Source: Treponema sp. | GTDB lineage: Bacteria > Spirochaetota > Spirochaetia > Treponematales > Breznakiellaceae | Length of the DNA stretch: 7,063 nt | Reading direction: 5' to 3' | NCBI GenBank assembly: GCA_031255875.1 | Contig: JAIRRR010000212.1 | Location: 1-7,063, forward strand | In this document: positions 1 through 5,918 of the stretch, piece by piece | How positions within the stretch are numbered: position 1 is the first letter of the stretch | Layout of the letters: every line of letters begins with the position of its first letter | The notes under the pieces: generated by a model | Database searches by the model: none | What the model saw: the letters and a program-made list of their open reading frames with translations, nothing else | Told to the model about the DNA's origin: nothing | Position numbers and translations under genes: made by a program

Positions 1-233
1 TTGGAAAAGAGGAGCTGTATCCCCGCCTCGGCTGCGGCCTCCTGGACGGACCGGGTATTGCAGTGCCTCCAGGCGCTCTCCGCCCCGATCTGGGAGAACC
101 CCAGGATTATTCCCCGGCCCTGGTCTTCTTCGGCTTTCGCCGGTTTTTGGCAAGAAGACAGCGCCGCAATGGAAACGCAGAGACAAAAAAGAAAAAGCCC
201 GGAAAACAGGCCGCTGTTTTTTGTTATTTCCAT
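1..233 (-). CDS. Sugar ABC transporter substrate-binding lipoprotein, YtfQ-like (partial, N-terminus only)
   Basis: The minus-strand frame opens with ATG at 233-231 and stays open to the left edge, giving 77 residues of a truncated protein. Residues 1-28 form a lipoprotein signal: a short polar start (MEITKNS), a hydrophobic core, and the lipobox L-S-S-C with the acylated cysteine at 28. A short charged linker follows. Residues 41-77 (starting GIILGFSQIGAESAWR) match the first beta-strand and first helix of the periplasmic binding proteins for galactofuranose and related sugars (YtfQ family, type I fold), in which 'GFSQ-G-ES-WR' is typical. The expected role is to capture a sugar outside the cytoplasmic membrane and deliver it to an ABC permease. 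A GGGAG ribosome site (242-246) lies 8 bases before the ATG. Permease and ATPase genes would lie beyond the left edge. The specific sugar cannot be told from this fragment. Confidence 0.8.
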   Translation of the reverse strand, partial: MEITKNSGLFSGLFLFCLCVSIAALSSCQKPAKAEEDQGRGIILGFSQIGAESAWRHCNTRSVQEAAAEAGIQLLFS

Positions 234-241
234 AATAGACG

Positions 242-290
242 CTCCCGGCCTCCTTCAGATGATCATACCCTGTTTTTCCGTTTCCGGCAA
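242..290 (-). promoter_or_regulatory. Candidate promoter and ribosome site of the sugar-binding lipoprotein
   Basis: Reading the minus strand, a -35-like TTGCCG (290-285) is followed after 17 bases by TATGAT (267-262), 5 of 6 to the sigma-70 -10 consensus. The predicted transcript starts near 255. AAGGAGG (255-249) lies at the very 5' end, 15 bases from the ATG, and GGGAG (246-242) lies 8 bases from it. GGGAG is the better placed ribosome site. This is pattern-matching only. Confidence 0.4.
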
Positions 291-350
291 GAATTCCGCG
301 TCAAGGCCGAATTCAGAATAGCCGCAAAGCTCCGGGGTATTTTCGTTTTC

Positions 351-371
351 CCGTCGAATCCGTTACGACGG
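351..371. promoter_or_regulatory. Inverted repeat, candidate operator upstream of the MATE gene
   Basis: CCGTCG (351-356) and its exact reverse complement CGACGG (366-371) flank a 9-base spacer. The repeat ends 4 bases before the candidate -35 box of the MATE promoter. A flanking GTTT (345-348) and AAAC (372-375) extend the symmetry if a 2-base bulge is allowed. Its size and position suit a dimeric transcription factor, but no regulator gene is in the window to pair with it. Confidence 0.35.
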
Positions 372-375
372 AAAC

Positions 376-404
376 TCGACACTCGCCCTGTTAGTTTGTA
401 TGAT
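376..404 (+). promoter_or_regulatory. Candidate sigma-70 promoter of the MATE gene
   Basis: TCGACA (376-381, 5 of 6 to TTGACA) and TATGAT (399-404, 5 of 6 to TATAAT) are separated by exactly 17 bases. The predicted start of transcription is near 411, leaving a leader of about 29 bases before the ATG at 440. It is the best-matching promoter by sequence in the window. Confidence 0.5.
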
Positions 405-410
405 GGTTTG

Positions 411-433
411 CAGGGGACTGCCAATTTCCCCTG
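411..433 (+). promoter_or_regulatory. 5' leader hairpin in front of the MATE start codon
   Basis: CAGGGGA (411-417) pairs perfectly with TCCCCTG (427-433) across a 9-base loop. The stem begins at the predicted transcript 5' end and finishes 6 bases before the ATG. The only purine-rich ribosome-site-like run (AGGGG, 412-416) is in its left arm and is too far from the start codon to work linearly. The hairpin could stabilise the message, control translation, or bring that run closer to the ATG. It has no following U-run, so it is not an intrinsic terminator. Confidence 0.4.
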
Positions 434-439
434 AACCTT

Positions 440-1783
440 ATGAGCGGCGCACAGCAGGATGAAAAATACCTAAAAATGACCACAGGGCCTGTCGGGCCCC
501 TGATAACCGGCCTTGCCATCCCCTCGGCGGTGATCATGCTTATTTCCGCGCTGTACAACAGCGCCGACACGTATTTTGTCAGCTTTCTGGGAACCAGCGC
601 GACGGCGGCGACGGGCGTCGCCTTCCCCCTTATGGCGGTGATACAGGCCGTCGGGTTTTTTTTCGGGCACGGATCGGGCAACTATATCGCCCGCGAATTG
701 GGGTCGCGGAACCGGACAAACGCCGCGAAAATGGCGGCGACGGCTTTCTTTTCGGCATTTGTCATCGGCGTACTGCTCGCGTTTTTCGGTGTTTTGTTTC
801 TGGATCCGCTTGCCCGCCTGCTCGGCGCTACGGATACCATACTTCCCTTTGCCCGGGGCTATCTGCGCTTCATCCTTATCGGCGCACCTTTTATGATGTG
901 CTCCCTGATGCAAAACAACCTTCTGCGTTACCAGGGCAGTTCATTTTACGGCATGATCGGCATGGTTAGCGGGGCGCTTGTCAATATCGGGCTTGATCCG
1001 CTGTTTATCTTTGTTTTCCGCTGGGGGACCGCCGGGGCGTCCCTTGCCACCATGCTCAGCCAGTTTATCAGTTTTACCGTGCTTTTTATCTGCTCGCGCA
1101 GAACGGACAATGTGCGCATACGCCTTAGGTATTTTTCCCCGAGCCTGGCAAACTACAGGGAAATTGTACGGGGCGGGCTGCCTTCCCTCGCGCGGCAGGG
1201 CATAACCAGCATATCCGGCATCTTTATGAATAACTTCGCCGCCGGCTACGGCGACGAAGTTATCGCGGCGATCTCCATAGTGCAGCGCGTTTTTATGATG
1301 GCCGCGTCGCTGGTCGCCGGCATAGGGCAGGGTTTCCAGCCCGTGTGCGGGTTTAATTACGGGGCGAAACTGTTCGCAAGGGTAAAAGCAGGTTTCCGCT
1401 TTTCGCTTGTCGCCATGACCGTCCCGCTCCTGCCCTTCGGCGTTTTGGGCTTTATCTTCGCGCCGCAGATAATCGCGCTTTTCAGGCCGGACGATCCGGT
1501 CCTGATAGAAATCGGGGCAAGGGCGTTCCGGTACCAGTGCCTGACGGCCCCCCTGCTGGGCTGGATAACCATCAACAATATGCTGATGCAGACTATAGGC
1601 AAGGCTTTTAAGGCGAGTTTTCTGGCGGTGGCCCGCCAGGGGCTTTTTTTGCTGCCCCTGCTGTTCCTGCTTACGCCGTTTCTGGGCCTTGCCGGGATTC
1701 TCGTCATCCCGCCTGTCGCGGATATCTGCACTTTTATCGTGTCGATCCCGCTTTCCATAAGCGTTTTCCGGGAAATGCGTTAA
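440..1783 (+). CDS. MATE-family multidrug/cation antiporter
   Basis: The 447-residue protein is almost wholly hydrophobic, with about twelve membrane segments in two halves, the usual size for MATE efflux transporters in the cytoplasmic membrane. Such proteins export cationic drugs, dyes or metabolites in exchange for Na+ or H+. Family signatures are the N-terminal TTGPVGPLITGLAIPSAV stretch (14-31) leading into the first helix and the YNSADTYFVSFLG segment (39-51). Others are the NIGLDPLFIFVF helix (182-193) followed by AGASLATMLSQ, and GIGQGFQPVCGFNYGAK (294-310) at the start of the second half's helix group. The last two resemble the MepA/DinF-like branch more than NorM. The substrate cannot be deduced. 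ATG 440 is the only ATG after the in-frame stop at 401-403 that gives the full N-terminus. It lacks a normally spaced ribosome site; an in-frame CTG at 431 is a weaker alternative. The gene is divergent from a sugar-binding lipoprotein gene and preceded by a plausible promoter and dyad. Confidence 0.93.
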   Translation: MSGAQQDEKYLKMTTGPVGPLITGLAIPSAVIMLISALYNSADTYFVSFLGTSATAATGVAFPLMAVIQAVGFFFGHGSGNYIARELGSRNRTNAAKMAATAFFSAFVIGVLLAFFGVLFLDPLARLLGATDTILPFARGYLRFILIGAPFMMCSLMQNNLLRYQGSSFYGMIGMVSGALVNIGLDPLFIFVFRWGTAGASLATMLSQFISFTVLFICSRRTDNVRIRLRYFSPSLANYREIVRGGLPSLARQGITSISGIFMNNFAAGYGDEVIAAISIVQRVFMMAASLVAGIGQGFQPVCGFNYGAKLFARVKAGFRFSLVAMTVPLLPFGVLGFIFAPQIIALFRPDDPVLIEIGARAFRYQCLTAPLLGWITINNMLMQTIGKAFKASFLAVARQGLFLLPLLFLLTPFLGLAGILVIPPVADICTFIVSIPLSISVFREMR

Positions 1784-1847
1784 AAGGCCCCCGCGTCCGG
1801 CATGCGGGACAGGCCTCCGGGGTGGCAACATCTGGGGCTGCGCGTCC

Positions 1848-1876
1848 TTGCCAGGGGCGACCGCAGGGGGTAAACT
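1848..1876 (+). promoter_or_regulatory. Candidate promoter and ribosome site before the 191-residue unknown gene
   Basis: TTGCCA (1848-1853, 5 of 6 to TTGACA) is followed after 17 bases by TAAACT (1871-1876, 4 of 6 to TATAAT). Transcription would start at about 1883, the A of the ATG, so this promoter would give a leaderless message. AGGGGG (1865-1870), 12 bases from the ATG, could instead act as the ribosome site on a transcript read through from the MATE gene. The sequence does not decide between the two. Confidence 0.3.
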
Positions 1877-1882
1877 GGATGT

Positions 1883-2458
1883 ATGGCGGACCCGGAACTG
1901 GTAAAGGCGCTGGACTATATTCTGAACCGCTGCGACGAGGGCGCCATCGAGGCGGTGTCGGCGGCGGTGCTGCGGCGGAAGCGGGACCTCGCCATGTTCG
2001 GCGGCATGGGGAGGCTGCCGGACCCGAAAAGAATGGCGAAGGAGCTTGCCTCCCAAATTAACGTAAACGCCACTATTGACGGGCTTGCCGGGACGGTCCG
2101 GAACATGGCGGCGCGTATTGTCAGGCAGGAAGCGCCGGAACTGGACGATGGGCAGGTGGAGGAGCTTGTCAGGGCCTGGGTGCCCGGCGCGGGCGGGCGG
2201 CGGCCTTCCGCCGGGAGCGCCGTGCCCGCAGGGCTTTTGCTTGCCATGGTCGGCCAGTTTGTCGCCTATTCGCAGGGGGCCATGGACCCGGCGGAAGAAC
2301 GGGAACTCCGTTCCGAGATGGGCGCATGGCCGGACCGCTACTGGAGATCATTCCCCCGGGCAGTGCAGGCTGTTGTCAGCGGCTACCTTAAGGGGGAGAT
2401 GGACGAAAGGGAATTCAACGTTAGAATAGGCGCGGCTCTTTCGCTGGGCAAGCGCTGA
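1883..2458 (+). CDS. Conserved-looking soluble protein of unknown function
   Basis: I do not recognise the family. The 191-residue product has no signal peptide or clear membrane segment. It looks mainly alpha-helical, in two parts: residues 1-99, rich in charged helices (for example LVKALDYILNRCDEGAIEAV and the basic RRKR at 31-34), and residues 117-191, holding WPDRYWRSFPRAVQAVVSGYLKG. A Gly/Pro/Arg/Ser-rich linker at about 101-116 joins them. The reading is supported by balanced amino-acid composition and by an in-frame stop at 1871-1873, which makes ATG 1883 the first possible ATG. It follows the MATE gene by 99 bases on the same strand and runs convergently into potD with only 22 bases between. 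Co-transcription with the MATE gene is possible because no clear terminator separates them. No function is proposed. Confidence 0.75.
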   Translation: MADPELVKALDYILNRCDEGAIEAVSAAVLRRKRDLAMFGGMGRLPDPKRMAKELASQINVNATIDGLAGTVRNMAARIVRQEAPELDDGQVEELVRAWVPGAGGRRPSAGSAVPAGLLLAMVGQFVAYSQGAMDPAEERELRSEMGAWPDRYWRSFPRAVQAVVSGYLKGEMDEREFNVRIGAALSLGKR

Positions 2459-2480
2459 CCGGCGCGGAGAGGAACAGCCG

Positions 2481-3605
2481 CTAATCCCCCACCCGGATCG
2501 AATCGAACCAGGCGTTGTTGTACAGTTCCAGCGCCTCTCCCACGTCGTTTTTCAGCTCCATACCGGCAATGTCCTCCAGCGTGTAATGCGGCGGGTCCGC
2601 CTTTAACGCGCGGGCGGGAATGTTGACGGTCGCGGGGAAGCCGAAAATATCGGTAAATTCGGCGTAGATTTCCGGCCGGTGGATAAAGTCGATAAACTGG
2701 TGGGCCAGGCCGGGGTTCGGGGAGCCTTTCGGGATGCACATGCTGTCGATGTAGGCCGGGCCGCCTTCGGGCGGGATAAAGAACACCGTGCTGTCCAGCA
2801 GTTCCGGGTTTTCGGATATCTCATCGAAGACAACTTCCGCGTAACCCTGCACCACCCAGAAGTCGCCGTTGGCATAACCCTTGCCGAAGGCCTCGGCGTC
2901 GAACTTGGTCAGGTTGGGCTTCCAGGCCTTGTTGACCAGATCCCGCGCGGCGGCGATCTGGGCCGGATCCTCGGTGTTTACCGAATAGCCCAGGTGGGCC
3001 AGGGCGTCCCCCAGCACTTCCCGCATGTCGTCAAGCATGGTCATGCGGTTTCTCAGATCGGCGCGGCTAAAGATGGACCAGCTCCTGTCGAAAACAGGCA
3101 CCTTGGATGTATTGACGGCGATTCCCGCCGCGCCCCAGTAGTACGGAACGCTGTAATCCATAAGCGGATCGTAGGCGGTCTTTTCCAGTACCTGGGGGTC
3201 TATGTTCCCCAGGTTGGAAAGTTTCGACTTGTCGATCCGCTCCAGCATCCCCTGGTTAATCATGATGGAAACATAATCGCCCGACGGGAAGATAACGTCG
3301 TAACCCGAGCCGCCCGCCTGGAGTTTGGCGTACATTTCCTCGTTGGAGGCAAACTCGTCGTAGATAACGTCCGCGCCGTATTCCGCCTCGAATTTTTCGA
3401 TGACCGAATCCGGGGTGTAGTAGGTCCAGTTGTAGATGTACAGCCGGCCGCCCGAAGCCCGGGCGCTCCCGGTATTCTGCCCGGACGCCTCGCCCGAAGC
3501 CTGGGCGTCCCCCGCGTTTTTCCCCGCGCAGCCGCCCAGCGCGGCAAGCAGAACCAGGGCGATTAGCGCCGCCGAAGCGGCGCCGGAAACAGGATCTTTC
3601 TTCAT
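2481..3605 (-). CDS. potD: Spermidine/putrescine-binding lipoprotein PotD
   Basis: The 374-residue protein is the extracytoplasmic ligand-binding component of a polyamine ABC transporter. Residues 1-26 are a lipoprotein signal ending in L-G-G-C (acylated Cys26). A low-complexity Ala/Ser/Gly linker (27-53) follows, then the mature domain. Family marks are LYIYNWTYYTPDSV (55-68), ASNEEMYAKL (86-95), YDVIFPSGDYV (102-112), YSVPYYWGAAGIAVN (151-165), the LDDMREVLG segment (191-199), LGYSVNTEDP (205-214), GGPAYIDSMCIPKG (281-294) and KNDVG (352-356). By remembered alignment with E. coli PotD (348 residues), the ligand residues W34, Y37, D168 and D257 are kept as W60, Y63, D192/193 and D287, while several other pocket positions differ. 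AGGAGG (3620-3615) lies 9 bases before the ATG. The gene is 94 bases downstream of potA on the same strand and probably shares its message. No permease gene lies between them. Confidence 0.93.
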   Translation of the reverse strand: MKKDPVSGAASAALIALVLLAALGGCAGKNAGDAQASGEASGQNTGSARASGGRLYIYNWTYYTPDSVIEKFEAEYGADVIYDEFASNEEMYAKLQAGGSGYDVIFPSGDYVSIMINQGMLERIDKSKLSNLGNIDPQVLEKTAYDPLMDYSVPYYWGAAGIAVNTSKVPVFDRSWSIFSRADLRNRMTMLDDMREVLGDALAHLGYSVNTEDPAQIAAARDLVNKAWKPNLTKFDAEAFGKGYANGDFWVVQGYAEVVFDEISENPELLDSTVFFIPPEGGPAYIDSMCIPKGSPNPGLAHQFIDFIHRPEIYAEFTDIFGFPATVNIPARALKADPPHYTLEDIAGMELKNDVGEALELYNNAWFDSIRVGD

Positions 3606-3630
3606 GTCCTTATTCCTCCTTTTATATCAG

Positions 3631-3650
3631 CGGGGACGCTACGGCCCCCG
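3631..3650 (-). other. Hairpin in the potA-potD gap
   Basis: CGGGG and CCCCG (3631-3635 and 3646-3650) pair perfectly over a 10-base loop, between the potA stop and the potD ribosome site. In the direction of transcription there is no U-run after it, so it looks like a message-processing or stability element separating the two coding regions rather than a terminator. The TTTT beside it is on the plus strand, where no gene enters. Confidence 0.3.
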
Positions 3651-3699
3651 TTTTGCGCAGCACGCACGGATCCCGGCCCGGCCGGAAAACTTTCAGGAA

Positions 3700-4854
3700 T
3701 TAAATGCCGCCGCCGGCCTTTCCGGTCCCCACGATGTAGCCGTCGTCGGCGCTCCACGAAATATAGACCTCGTCTTTCCAGACGATATCCGGGCCCTCGT
3801 CGGAATAATTGGCGTGCTGCTTCATCACCTTGAACACCACCCCGTCCCGGACCTTGACGTAAAACTTGGTCTGGAATCCCGAGTATATGGGCTCGTCCAC
3901 AACGCCCCGGAAAAGGTTGATGTCTCCCCGCTTTGTCGCCGGCCTGTCCCCGGAGATCTTCAGCTTTTCGGGCCTTATGGTAAAACTCACCTTGTCGCCC
4001 GGCTTTACCCTGTCCACCGTGGTTATCTTGATCCGGTCCAGTTCGGGAATGTCAAGCTCCGCGAGGTATACGGCGCTTTCCGACGGCGATTCCGGCGGCA
4101 GGGCGGTAACCGAGGCCACGGTCCCGTCAAACAGGTTGGTCTCCCCGATAAACCGCGCCACAAAGTCCGTAGCCGGGCTTTCGTAAATTTCGTGGGGCGT
4201 CCCCACCTGGAGCACGTCGCCCTGGTTCATAACCGCAATCCGGTCCGAAACCGAGAGGGCCTCCTGCTGGTCGTGGGTAACGTAGATAAAGGTAATGCCA
4301 ATTTTGTCGTGTATCTCGTCCAGCTCTATAAGCATGTGCTGGCGGAGCTTCGCGTCCAGCGCCGAAAGCGGCTCGTCCAGGAGCAGCACCCGGGGCTCGT
4401 TGATCAGCGCCCGCGCGATAGCCACCCGCTGCTTCTGCCCGCCGGAAAGCTGGCCGGGCTTTTTCTGGGCGTGGCCTTCGAGCTGCACCAGGCGCAGATA
4501 ATCGTTCACCCTGGAGGCAAGTTCCGCCCTGGGGGAATGCTTAAGCCTCAGGGAGAAGGCGACGTTTTCGAAAACCGTAAGATGGGGGAACAGGGCGTAG
4601 TTCTGGAAGATCGTGTTAACCTGCCGCTGGTTCGCCGGCAGGGGCAGCACGTCCTGGCAGTCCAGGCTGACCGAGCCGGTATCGGGAAATTCAAAGCCCG
4701 CGATAATCCTCAGCAGGGTCGTTTTGCCGCAGCCCGACGGCCCAAGCAGGGAAAAAAATTCGCCCTTTTTGATCTTCAGATTGATGTTGTTCAACACCTT
4801 AAAGTCGCCGAAGGATTTGTAAACCCCTTCGATATCCACATCGCTCCCTTTCAA
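3700..4854 (-). CDS. potA: Polyamine ABC transporter ATP-binding protein PotA
   Basis: This cytoplasmic ATPase powers polyamine import by a PotABCD-type transporter. Starting at TTG 4854 it has 384 residues, close to E. coli PotA (378). All nucleotide-binding motifs are intact: Walker [10 protein letters not shown] (38-46), Q-loop glutamine 84 in [17 protein letters not shown], signature LSGGQKQR (136-143), Walker B VLLLDEP with catalytic Glu161, D-loop SALD (164-167) and switch His194. After [14 protein letters not shown], the remaining C-terminal part is the TOBE-type regulatory domain. A GGAGG sits about 7 bases before the TTG. GTG 4839, preceded by AAGGGAG at 4 bases, is an alternative start. 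The frame is open up to an ATG at 5010, but that extension is unlike the family and contains a good -35 box. potD follows; potB and potC are not adjacent. Confusion with a related spermidine/iron/maltose-type ATPase is unlikely given the potD partner. Confidence 0.92.
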   Translation of the reverse strand: MKGSDVDIEGVYKSFGDFKVLNNINLKIKKGEFFSLLGPSGCGKTTLLRIIAGFEFPDTGSVSLDCQDVLPLPANQRQVNTIFQNYALFPHLTVFENVAFSLRLKHSPRAELASRVNDYLRLVQLEGHAQKKPGQLSGGQKQRVAIARALINEPRVLLLDEPLSALDAKLRQHMLIELDEIHDKIGITFIYVTHDQQEALSVSDRIAVMNQGDVLQVGTPHEIYESPATDFVARFIGETNLFDGTVASVTALPPESPSESAVYLAELDIPELDRIKITTVDRVKPGDKVSFTIRPEKLKISGDRPATKRGDINLFRGVVDEPIYSGFQTKFYVKVRDGVVFKVMKQHANYSDEGPDIVWKDEVYISWSADDGYIVGTGKAGGGI

Positions 4855-4894
4855 TCCCGCCCTCCGCGTGCCTGAATCGTGCTTTAATAATGAA

Positions 4895-4923
4895 ACATTT
4901 GCAAGAATTTGAACCAATGTCAA
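4895..4923 (-). promoter_or_regulatory. Candidate promoter of the potA-potD operon
   Basis: On the minus strand a perfect TTGACA (4923-4918) is followed after 17 bases by AAATGT (4900-4895). That is a poor -10 by itself but is preceded by TGC, fitting an extended -10 (TGn). An AT-rich stretch (TTTCATTATTAAA) follows immediately. Initiation near 4888 would give a leader of about 35 bases before TTG 4854. Its position excludes the long N-terminal reading of PotA. Confidence 0.4.
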
Positions 4924-5016
4924 CCGGCTGGGAGTTTGTTTGCCGGAAAAGCGCCCGCCGCCCGCCCGGCCCATTCCCTGTTTCCCGGCAATACGGCGGA
5001 GCCTGTCCATGCAGCC

Positions 5017-5045
5017 TTGCCGGCATACCCCGGAAAAGATATACT
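5017..5045 (+). promoter_or_regulatory. Candidate promoter of the fic gene
   Basis: TTGCCG (5017-5022, 4 of 6) and TATACT (5040-5045, 5 of 6) are separated by 17 bases. The start point would be near 5052, with a leader of about 46 bases that contains a short GCCGG/CCGGC hairpin (5055-5059 with 5072-5076). The same TTGCCG plus 17-base spacer occurs in front of the sugar-binding lipoprotein gene. Confidence 0.4.
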
Positions 5046-5097
5046 TTGACAGAGGCCGGTTTTCAGAGCCGCCGGCAGGGGACGGAGATTGTATCCA

Positions 5098-5829
5098 ATG
5101 AATTTACTGGACAGGCTGCGGGAGGAACGCCGGATGAGGCTCAAAGGCGGCATTTACCATCTTACCCAGATAAAGCTTTGCTATAACTCAAACCGGATTG
5201 AAGGCAGCCGGCTCACGGAAGAACAGACCCGTTATATTTATGAAACGAATACCATTAATACCGAAGACGGCGAGGCCGCCAATGTCGATGACATTATTGA
5301 GGCCAGAAATCACTTTGCCTGTTTCGATTATATCCTTGATGTTGCCGAAGAACGGCTGTCGGAAGCTATTGTCAAGGAAATTCACCGGCGACTCAAGTCA
5401 TCGACAAGCGATTCTGAAAAAGATTGGTTTAGGGTAGGCGATTACAAGGCGATGCCGAATATTATCGGAGACCGCGGGACGACGCCGCCGGATAAAGTAG
5501 AGGGGGCCGTCCGGCAACTGTTGCTTGAATACTCGCAAAAAGATACCGTTTCCCTGGAAGATATAATCCGTTTCCATCATGATTTTGAAAGCGTCCATCC
5601 GTTTCAGGACGGCAATGGCCGTGTCGGCAGGCTGATTATATTCAAGGAATGTTTGAATCACGACATAATCCCGTTTATCATAGACGAAAAACACAAGAAC
5701 TATTATTACCGCGGCTTGAGGGAATTCAAAGACACGCCGGGATACCTGCTTGATACCTGCCTTTCATCGCAGGACCGGTATAAGGAATACCTGGCATATT
5801 TCCGCCTCCCTGCGCCCGGGCGGCCTTGA
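5098..5829 (+). CDS. Fic-domain protein (class II, self-inhibited AMPylator-like)
   Basis: Fic enzymes usually transfer AMP from ATP to a hydroxyl side chain of a target protein. The catalytic loop is complete: HPFQDGNGRVGR at 167-178 matches HxFx(D/E)GNGRxxR, with catalytic His167, metal-binding Asp171 and phosphate-contacting Asn173/Arg175. Residues 31-36 (SNRIEG) fit the inhibitory motif (S/T)xxxE(G/N), with Glu35 expected to block productive ATP binding. Because this helix lies N-terminal to the core, the protein is class II and needs no separate antitoxin; none is present. At 243 residues it is a compact form without the C-terminal winged-helix domain of larger Fic proteins. ATG 5098 has GGAG (5084-5087) 10 bases upstream; TTG 5089 is an alternative that adds three residues and would use AGGGG (5077-5081). 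It is divergent from potA. The target is unknown. This stretch is visibly richer in A and T than the pot genes, a weak hint of separate ancestry. Confidence 0.92.
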   Translation: MNLLDRLREERRMRLKGGIYHLTQIKLCYNSNRIEGSRLTEEQTRYIYETNTINTEDGEAANVDDIIEARNHFACFDYILDVAEERLSEAIVKEIHRRLKSSTSDSEKDWFRVGDYKAMPNIIGDRGTTPPDKVEGAVRQLLLEYSQKDTVSLEDIIRFHHDFESVHPFQDGNGRVGRLIIFKECLNHDIIPFIIDEKHKNYYYRGLREFKDTPGYLLDTCLSSQDRYKEYLAYFRLPAPGRP

Positions 5830-5854
5830 CTGTTTTATCCGCATCTGTTACGCT
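5826..5854 (+). promoter_or_regulatory. Candidate promoter overlapping the fic stop codon
   Basis: TTGACT (5826-5831, 5 of 6) includes the fic TGA stop. After 17 bases comes TACGCT (5849-5854, 3 of 6), supported by an extended TG at 5846-5847. Initiation near 5861 would give a leader of about 58 bases for the phosphoribosyltransferase-like gene and the decarboxylase beta subunit, making them a unit separate from fic. Confidence 0.3.
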
Positions 5855-5918
5855 TACACGCCTTTTGGAACGGCCGCAATTCACGGGGCTTATGCCGCTT
5901 TGCAGAGGATGGGAAATC

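Noticed and set aside
291..314. Two GAATTC hexamers 18 bases apart as a paired operator
   Set aside because: Each is only a 6-base palindrome and two copies in the divergent region could easily be chance; no wider similarity surrounds them.
3..434. Open plus-strand frame across the left edge and the MATE upstream region
   Set aside because: It is very rich in Arg, Phe and Pro, runs through promoter-like sequence, and is antisense to a clear lipoprotein signal and YtfQ-type N-terminus on the minus strand.
1786..1815. GGCC...CCCGC...GCGGG...GGCC symmetry after the MATE stop as a terminator
   Set aside because: The stem is interrupted and no T-run follows, so termination is not supported.
941..2056. 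Long minus-strand open frame opposite the MATE gene
   Set aside because: Its product is a basic, His/Arg/Gln/Pro-rich shadow typical of the antisense of a GC-rich gene, with no domain, and the plus strand encodes an obvious MATE protein.
3631..3654. CGGGG/CCCCG hairpin followed by TTTT as an intrinsic terminator
   Set aside because: The T-run is on the plus strand, where no gene is transcribed into it, and in the potA-to-potD direction there is no U-run.
2679..4875. Long plus-strand open frames opposite potD and potA
   Set aside because: They are stop-free only because of GC-rich codon use on the coding strand; potA and potD have complete motifs in the opposite direction.
5046..5051. Perfect TTGACA as a second -35 box for fic
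   Set aside because: No usable -10 hexamer lies 16-18 bases downstream; the region there is CCGCCG-like.
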